Both the position numbers and the translations under genes were made by a program. Shown one piece after another: positions 59,965 to 64,000 of a stretch of 64,000 bases of DNA. Every line of letters begins with the position of its first letter. Positions within the stretch are counted from its first letter, which is position 1. The notes under the pieces are model-generated. The model searched no databases. It was not told the origin of the DNA and was given only the letters and a program-made list of their open reading frames with translations. Source of the stretch: Leifsonia sp. 1010. GTDB lineage: Bacteria > Actinomycetota > Actinomycetes > Actinomycetales > Microbacteriaceae. The stretch covers positions 496,001-560,000 of the forward strand of contig NZ_JAVDSL010000001.1 in assembly GCF_031455295.1 (NCBI RefSeq), read 5' to 3'.

Positions 59965-61317
59965 ATGCGCCGGATCCTCGTGGTGGGCGGCGGTTACGCC
60001 GGTTTCTACACCGCATGGAAGCTAGAGAAGAAGCTGCGGAGGGACGAGGCCGAGATCGTCGTGATCGACCCCCGGCCGTACATGACGTACCAGCCGTTCC
60101 TCCCGGAGGTCGCAGCGGGGTCGATCGAAGCGCGGCATGCGGCCATCTCACTGCGCAGCCACCTGAAGCGCGCGCGCCTCATCCCCGCGTCGGTGACCCG
60201 GATCGATCACGCGTCGAAGACGGTCACCGTGCTCCCGAAGGACGGCGAGCCGTTCCCGCTGGGCTACGACATCATCGTGGTCACCGCCGGCGCCGTCACC
60301 CGTACCTTCCCCATCCCGGGCATCACCGAGCAGGCGATCGGCATGAAGCACGTCGAGGAGGCCGTCGCCATCCGCGACCGGCTGCTCGACGCCTTCGACC
60401 GCGCCTCGGTGCTGCCGCCCGGACCGGAGCGCAGCCGTCTGCTGACGGTCGCGTTCATCGGCGGCGGGTTCTCGGGCGTCGAAGGGTTCGGCGAGACGCT
60501 CTCGCTGGCCACGGCGCTTCTGAAGTCGTATCCCGAGCTGACCTTCTCGGACCTCTCGTTCCACCTGATCGAGGCGCGCAACCGCATCCTCCCCGAGGTG
60601 ACCGACGAGCCGGGACGCTGGGTGGTGCGGGCTCTGGAACGCCGTGGGGCCCACATACACCTGGATGCGCAGCTCGTCTCGGCGGAGGGCGGCCACCTGG
60701 TGCTCTCCACCGGTGCGGAGTTCGACGCGCACACCATCGTGTGGACGGCCGGCAACGGCGCGAACCCGGTCGTCGCGAACCACACCGACCTGCCGGTCAC
60801 GGCGCGCGGATCGGTGATGGTCCGCGCCGACCTGCGGGTGGGCACGGCCGAGAAGATCGTGCCGGACGCCTGGGCGGCCGGCGACGACGCGGCGGTGCCG
60901 GACCTGGCGTCGCCGATCGACGGCGCCGTCACGGTTCCCAACGCCCAGCACGCCGTGCGGCAGGCCAAACGGCTGGCGAAGAACATCGTCGCGACCCTGC
61001 GCGGCGAGCAGCCGAAGGACTACGTGCACCACAGCCTCGGCGTCGTCGCGACCCTGGGCCTCGGAACGGGCATCTTCCAGTGGCGCGGGATCGTCATCAC
61101 CGGCTTCCTCGCCTGGGTGATGCACCGCGGGTATCACGTGCTCGCGATCCCGACCTGGGAGCGCAAGGTGCGGGTGCTGCTGATCTGGGCGAGCGCCGCC
61201 TTCTTCGGCCGCGACATCGTGTCGCTCCTCTCGGTGCAGCATCCCCGCCGGGCGTTCGTCGGGGGCGGCGTGCCGGAGGCGTCCGACGCGCGCGAGCTCG
61301 CCGGGAGGGCCGCCTGA
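59965..61317 (+). CDS. ndh: Type II NADH:quinone oxidoreductase (chromosomal copy)
   Basis: 450 residues. FAD motif ILVVGGGYAGFYTAWKL, central NAD motif VAFIGGGFSGVEGFGETL and FAD-contact AAGDDAAVPD, with the C-terminal membrane-binding part. AGGAGG lies 5 nt before the ATG, and the longer upstream frame is dismissed. It passes NADH electrons to quinone without proton pumping. The stop overlaps the cytochrome b start (TGATG), so the two products should be made together. Confidence 0.88.
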   Translation: MRRILVVGGGYAGFYTAWKLEKKLRRDEAEIVVIDPRPYMTYQPFLPEVAAGSIEARHAAISLRSHLKRARLIPASVTRIDHASKTVTVLPKDGEPFPLGYDIIVVTAGAVTRTFPIPGITEQAIGMKHVEEAVAIRDRLLDAFDRASVLPPGPERSRLLTVAFIGGGFSGVEGFGETLSLATALLKSYPELTFSDLSFHLIEARNRILPEVTDEPGRWVVRALERRGAHIHLDAQLVSAEGGHLVLSTGAEFDAHTIVWTAGNGANPVVANHTDLPVTARGSVMVRADLRVGTAEKIVPDAWAAGDDAAVPDLASPIDGAVTVPNAQHAVRQAKRLAKNIVATLRGEQPKDYVHHSLGVVATLGLGTGIFQWRGIVITGFLAWVMHRGYHVLAIPTWERKVRVLLIWASAAFFGRDIVSLLSVQHPRRAFVGGGVPEASDARELAGRAA

Positions 61318-62981
61318 TGCCCGTCGACCGTCGACACCGGCCGTCCGCGACGGCACGGCTCGCCGGAGTCGTCTCGAACAGTGCTGCAGGACGCCATGTC
61401 GCCGCACTGCGCGACGAGCTTCGGACCCGGCGCGTGCCGCTGCACTGGACGAACATGTTCGGGGTCATCGCGTTCGCGTGCGTCGTGGTGCTGTTCGTGA
61501 CCGGCTTCATCCTGATGTTCGTCTACACGCCGTCGGGCACGCGCGCGACCTATGACGGCCCCTACACGCCCCTCGCGGGCGCCGAGATGTCGAAGGCGCT
61601 GCAGTCGACGCTGGCGATCACGTTCGAGGTGCCCGGCGGCCTGCTCATGCGCCAGGCGCACCACTGGGCGGGCCTCCTGCTCCCGGCCGCGATCATGCTG
61701 CAGCTCGCGGTGTCGTTCTTCACCGGCGCGTTCCGCCGTCCGCGCCGGCTCTCCTGGGTGCTGCTGTTCGGCCTGCTGATCACCGCCCTGCTCGGCGGGT
61801 GGAGCGGCTATGCGCTCCCGGACGACATGCTGTCCGGCACGGGACTGCGGATCGTGGAGGGCATCGTCCTCGGCATCCCTGTCGTCGGCACCTGGCTGTC
61901 CGCGCTGCTGTTCGGGGGCGAGTTCCCGGGGCGGATCATCGAGAACCTCTACCCGATCCACGTCGCCGTGGTGCCCGCGCTGCTCGTGCTGCTGCTCGCG
62001 GCGCGGGCGCGGCGGGCGTACCTCGACAAGCCGGCGCAGTTCGCCGGCCCGGGCCGCACGGAGGAGCGGATCGTCGGGGTCCCGGTTCTGCCGAACCTGG
62101 CGGCGCGTGCGGGCGGCCTCCTCGCCATCGCGACCGGCGCGATCGTCCTCATCGCCGCGACGGTCACGATCAGCCCGATCTGGCTCTACGGACCCTCCTC
62201 GCCCGGCGACGCCTCGGCGGGCAGCCAGCCGGACTGGTACACGGGCTTCCTCGACGGAGCGCTCCGCCTCGTCCCGCCCGGCTGGGAGTTCGAGTGGCTC
62301 GGCCGCACCTGGACGCTCGCCATCCTCATCCCCCTCGCAGTGGTCGGGCTCTACCTGCTCGCGATCGCCGTGTACCCGTTCGTCGAGGAGTGGGTGACCG
62401 GCGACCACCGCGACCACCACCTCCTCGACCGCCCGCGCAACGAGCCGACGCGCACCGGCCTCGGCGTCTCCGGCATCGTCTTCTACGCCGCCCTCTGGGG
62501 CGCGGGGAGCGCCGACCTCGTGGCCACACATTTCCACCTCACCGTGGAGTCGGTGGTCGCCGGGTACCAGGCGCTCGTGGTGCTCGGCCCGACCGTGGCG
62601 TTCGTCGTCACCCGGCGGGTGTGCCTCGCGCTGCAGAAGCGCGACCGCGACATCCTGCTGCACGGCTACGAGACCGGGCGCATCGTCCGGCTGCCCGGCG
62701 GCGAGTACGTGGAGGTCCACGGCTCGGTGGATGCGGCCGAGCGGTACCGCCTGGCCGGCCCGGTCGCCGCGCACCCGGCCGACGCCAGGCCGGACGAGGA
62801 CGGGCGGCTCCGGCCCACCGAACGGCTCCGGGCGGCTCTCGCCCGGGTGTTCTTCGAGGACCGCCTGGAGCCGGTGGGCCCGCTGACTCGCGACGAGGTC
62901 GTCGCCGGAGGACGAACGGATGAGGCGATCGCAGAGAGCGAGGAGACCCCGGTGGCTGCAACGCGGGCGGGTGCGGCGTGA
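61317..62981 (+). CDS. QcrB-like cytochrome b lacking both heme bH ligands
   Basis: 554 residues with about eight to nine membrane helices, matching actinobacterial cytochrome b of the bc complex (QPDWY Qo-site motif, FFTGAFRRPRRL). The heme bL pair is kept: H115 (in RQAHHW) and H215 (YPIHVAVVP). The bH pair is lost: position 129 is Gln, and 229/230 are Ala/Arg. No QcrA or QcrC gene is adjacent. It may be a single-heme quinone-binding partner of NDH-2 rather than part of a bc complex. Confidence 0.8.
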   Translation: MPVDRRHRPSATARLAGVVSNSAAGRHVAALRDELRTRRVPLHWTNMFGVIAFACVVVLFVTGFILMFVYTPSGTRATYDGPYTPLAGAEMSKALQSTLAITFEVPGGLLMRQAHHWAGLLLPAAIMLQLAVSFFTGAFRRPRRLSWVLLFGLLITALLGGWSGYALPDDMLSGTGLRIVEGIVLGIPVVGTWLSALLFGGEFPGRIIENLYPIHVAVVPALLVLLLAARARRAYLDKPAQFAGPGRTEERIVGVPVLPNLAARAGGLLAIATGAIVLIAATVTISPIWLYGPSSPGDASAGSQPDWYTGFLDGALRLVPPGWEFEWLGRTWTLAILIPLAVVGLYLLAIAVYPFVEEWVTGDHRDHHLLDRPRNEPTRTGLGVSGIVFYAALWGAGSADLVATHFHLTVESVVAGYQALVVLGPTVAFVVTRRVCLALQKRDRDILLHGYETGRIVRLPGGEYVEVHGSVDAAERYRLAGPVAAHPADARPDEDGRLRPTERLRAALARVFFEDRLEPVGPLTRDEVVAGGRTDEAIAESEETPVAATRAGAA

Positions 62982-63342
62982 GGCGGACGCGACCGCTGCG
63001 GCGGCCGCTCTGACGACGGCGCTGCGAGACGCCTATCTCGCCGGCGACGCCTCGGCCTTGGCCGGGGTACTCGGCCTGGAGGTCCACCTGGTGGTCGACC
63101 ATGGCGGCACGGCGTCACCCCCGGTGGCGGTGGGCATCGCATCCTGCCTGCCGCTCCTGCACGGCCTGCTCGGCGACGCCGCATCCCTCCGGCTGGACGT
63201 CCGGCCGATGAACGGCCGATCAGGACTCGTCGCCTCGCGTGACGGACGCGTCTTCGCCGTCATGGTGCCGCACGGTGCCGTCGGGGCCGTCGACCATCTG
63301 TGGATCGTGGCCGATCCGGAGAAGCTCCGGCGCTGGGGGTGA
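62920..63342 (+). CDS. Second stand-alone SnoaL-like domain
   Basis: 140 residues. The ATG at 62920 has GGAGG 7 nt upstream and overlaps the cytochrome b gene by 62 bp. The early RRPRWLQRGRVRRE resembles the start of the paralog at 56427, which supports this start. LRDAYLAGDASALAGVLGLE, VVDHGG, NGRSGLVASRDG and WIVADPEKLRRW match the ECF41 C-terminal domain, including the NPxKL-like end. It is third gene of the promoter 3 operon. Confidence 0.7.
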   Translation: MRRSQRARRPRWLQRGRVRREADATAAAAALTTALRDAYLAGDASALAGVLGLEVHLVVDHGGTASPPVAVGIASCLPLLHGLLGDAASLRLDVRPMNGRSGLVASRDGRVFAVMVPHGAVGAVDHLWIVADPEKLRRWG

Positions 63343-63357
63343 CGCCGTCGACGAACG

Positions 63358-64000
63358 TCAGTCGGGCAGCCGCACCAGGTGCCGGTCGAGCGCGACGGCG
63401 ATCGCCTCGTCCCGGTTAGACACATCCAGCTTCCGGTAGATGCTGCGGATCTGGCTCTTGACCGTGTTCACGGAGACGCCGAGCTCCTCCGCCACCTGGG
63501 GCACGCGCGGGGTGCGCAGGTAGGCCTCGAGGACGGCGAGTTCGCGCTTGCTCAGCGGCTCGCCCTCCGGCAGCGGCAGCAGGAGGGAGCGGACGGGGAT
63601 GTCGGCGAGCACCTCCCCGAATCCCGCACTCTCCAGGGCGCCGAGCAGGTGCGGGAAGTCCTCGACCGGCACCAGCGCGACGGCGAGCCGCTGGCCGGTC
63701 GCGCGGAGAAGCTCGCCCAGCTGGTCGACGACGGATGTGCGGCGAGGTCCGCTCGAGAAGCGCAGCAGCGCGGCGGCCTCGAGGGCCAGCGCCTCCGCGT
63801 GCGTGCGGGCATCGAGCGGTGCTCCGGCGACCCGGCGCACCTGCTGGAGCGCGGCGCCGGTGCGGCCGAGGGCCAGTTCGACGCGCGCGAGACCCACGTG
63901 GCGCTGGGCGCTGCCCGGCTCGAGCTGCCGCAGGACGGTCGACGCGGAGGTGAGGTCGCCCAGCGCGATGTGCAGCAGCGCCCGGTGCGGTGCGAGCTCA
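63358..64000 (-). CDS. LuxR-family regulator, partial (5' end outside window)
   Basis: At least 213 residues; the frame stays open to the window edge. Helical TPR-like repeats (LARVELALGRTGAALQQVRR) precede a C-terminal LuxR helix-turn-helix: PLSKRELAVLEAYLRTPRVP, then AEELGVSVNTVKSQIRSIYRKLDV. This is the layout of large MalT/LAL-type regulators. It is convergent with the SnoaL-like gene. Confidence 0.8.
   Translation of the reverse strand, partial: ELAPHRALLHIALGDLTSASTVLRQLEPGSAQRHVGLARVELALGRTGAALQQVRRVAGAPLDARTHAEALALEAAALLRFSSGPRRTSVVDQLGELLRATGQRLAVALVPVEDFPHLLGALESAGFGEVLADIPVRSLLLPLPEGEPLSKRELAVLEAYLRTPRVPQVAEELGVSVNTVKSQIRSIYRKLDVSNRDEAIAVALDRHLVRLPD

Noticed and set aside
61134-62774. 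546-codon minus-strand open frame opposite cytochrome b
   Set aside because: Shadow of a conserved membrane-protein gene; no domain or start signal.
1-64000. CRISPR arrays, rRNA genes and complete insertion sequences
   Set aside because: No regularly spaced short repeats, no rRNA-like sequence and no transposase with terminal inverted repeats were seen.

Overview
The window is about 64 kb of high-GC actinobacterial chromosome. Many genes start with GTG, and many look leaderless, with a TANNNT-type -10 box 4-8 nt before the start codon. Two surface proteins end in LAxTG sortase signals. A bifunctional-type Dcd and a short SigJ/ECF41-type sigma locus fit the family Microbacteriaceae (a Leifsonia-like organism is my best guess, from gene style only).

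Layout. (1) 1-12.5 kb, core chromosome: a truncated membrane protein, an Atg22/UMF1-type MFS transporter, a four-copy ~100-bp repeat, a cupin/hydrolase pair, two divergent histidine-rich MarR-type regulators sharing tandem palindromic operators, idi, a dcd operon, small stress-type membrane proteins, a YVTN beta-propeller surface protein and a methyltransferase. (2) 12.6-41.8 kb, a ~29-kb integrated mobile island. It lies between a 5' half tRNA-Gly(CCC) with its promoter region (12.53-12.64 kb) and an intact tRNA-Gly(CCC) (41.73-41.80 kb). It carries a tyrosine integrase, an ArdC-like antirestriction protein and a MobF relaxase-helicase. (3) 41.8-64 kb, core chromosome again: an XRE regulator with a divergent hydrolase, a VOC protein with twin operators, an ABC-F ATPase behind a leader peptide and hairpin, surface and membrane proteins, and an ECF41 (SigJ-type) sigma factor locus ending in an NDH-2/cytochrome-b pair.

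The island cargo looks like one regulated system. A 14-bp palindrome, TTGCG-N4-CGCAA, occurs six times between 15.9 and 32.3 kb and I found it nowhere else in the window. Each copy lies near gene starts: a Na/Ca-exchanger-like protein, a 93-aa repeat protein, a flavin reductase, a long operon and an orphan ATP synthase subunit a. The ten-gene operon (19.94-31.79 kb) has mostly overlapping stop/start codons. It encodes an SDR dehydrogenase, a GH15 hydrolase, NDH-2, a membrane protein, gluconate-2-dehydrogenase subunit 3, a GMC flavoenzyme, a pyruvate-oxidase-like TPP enzyme, an enolase-superfamily protein, an alpha/beta-hydrolase lacking its nucleophile, and a PAS-GAF-GGDEF diguanylate cyclase. 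I infer a transferable sugar-oxidation and respiration module with its own regulator (candidate: the island MarR at 18.0 kb).

The ECF41 locus is the second highlight. Three promoters share TGTCACA-like -35 and CGGTCA -10 boxes at 15-bp spacing. They precede an MFS exporter, an NmrA-like protein plus the sigma gene itself, and an NDH-2 followed by a cytochrome b that keeps the heme bL histidines but has lost both bH histidines. Two free-standing copies of the sigma factor's own C-terminal SnoaL-like domain flank the locus.
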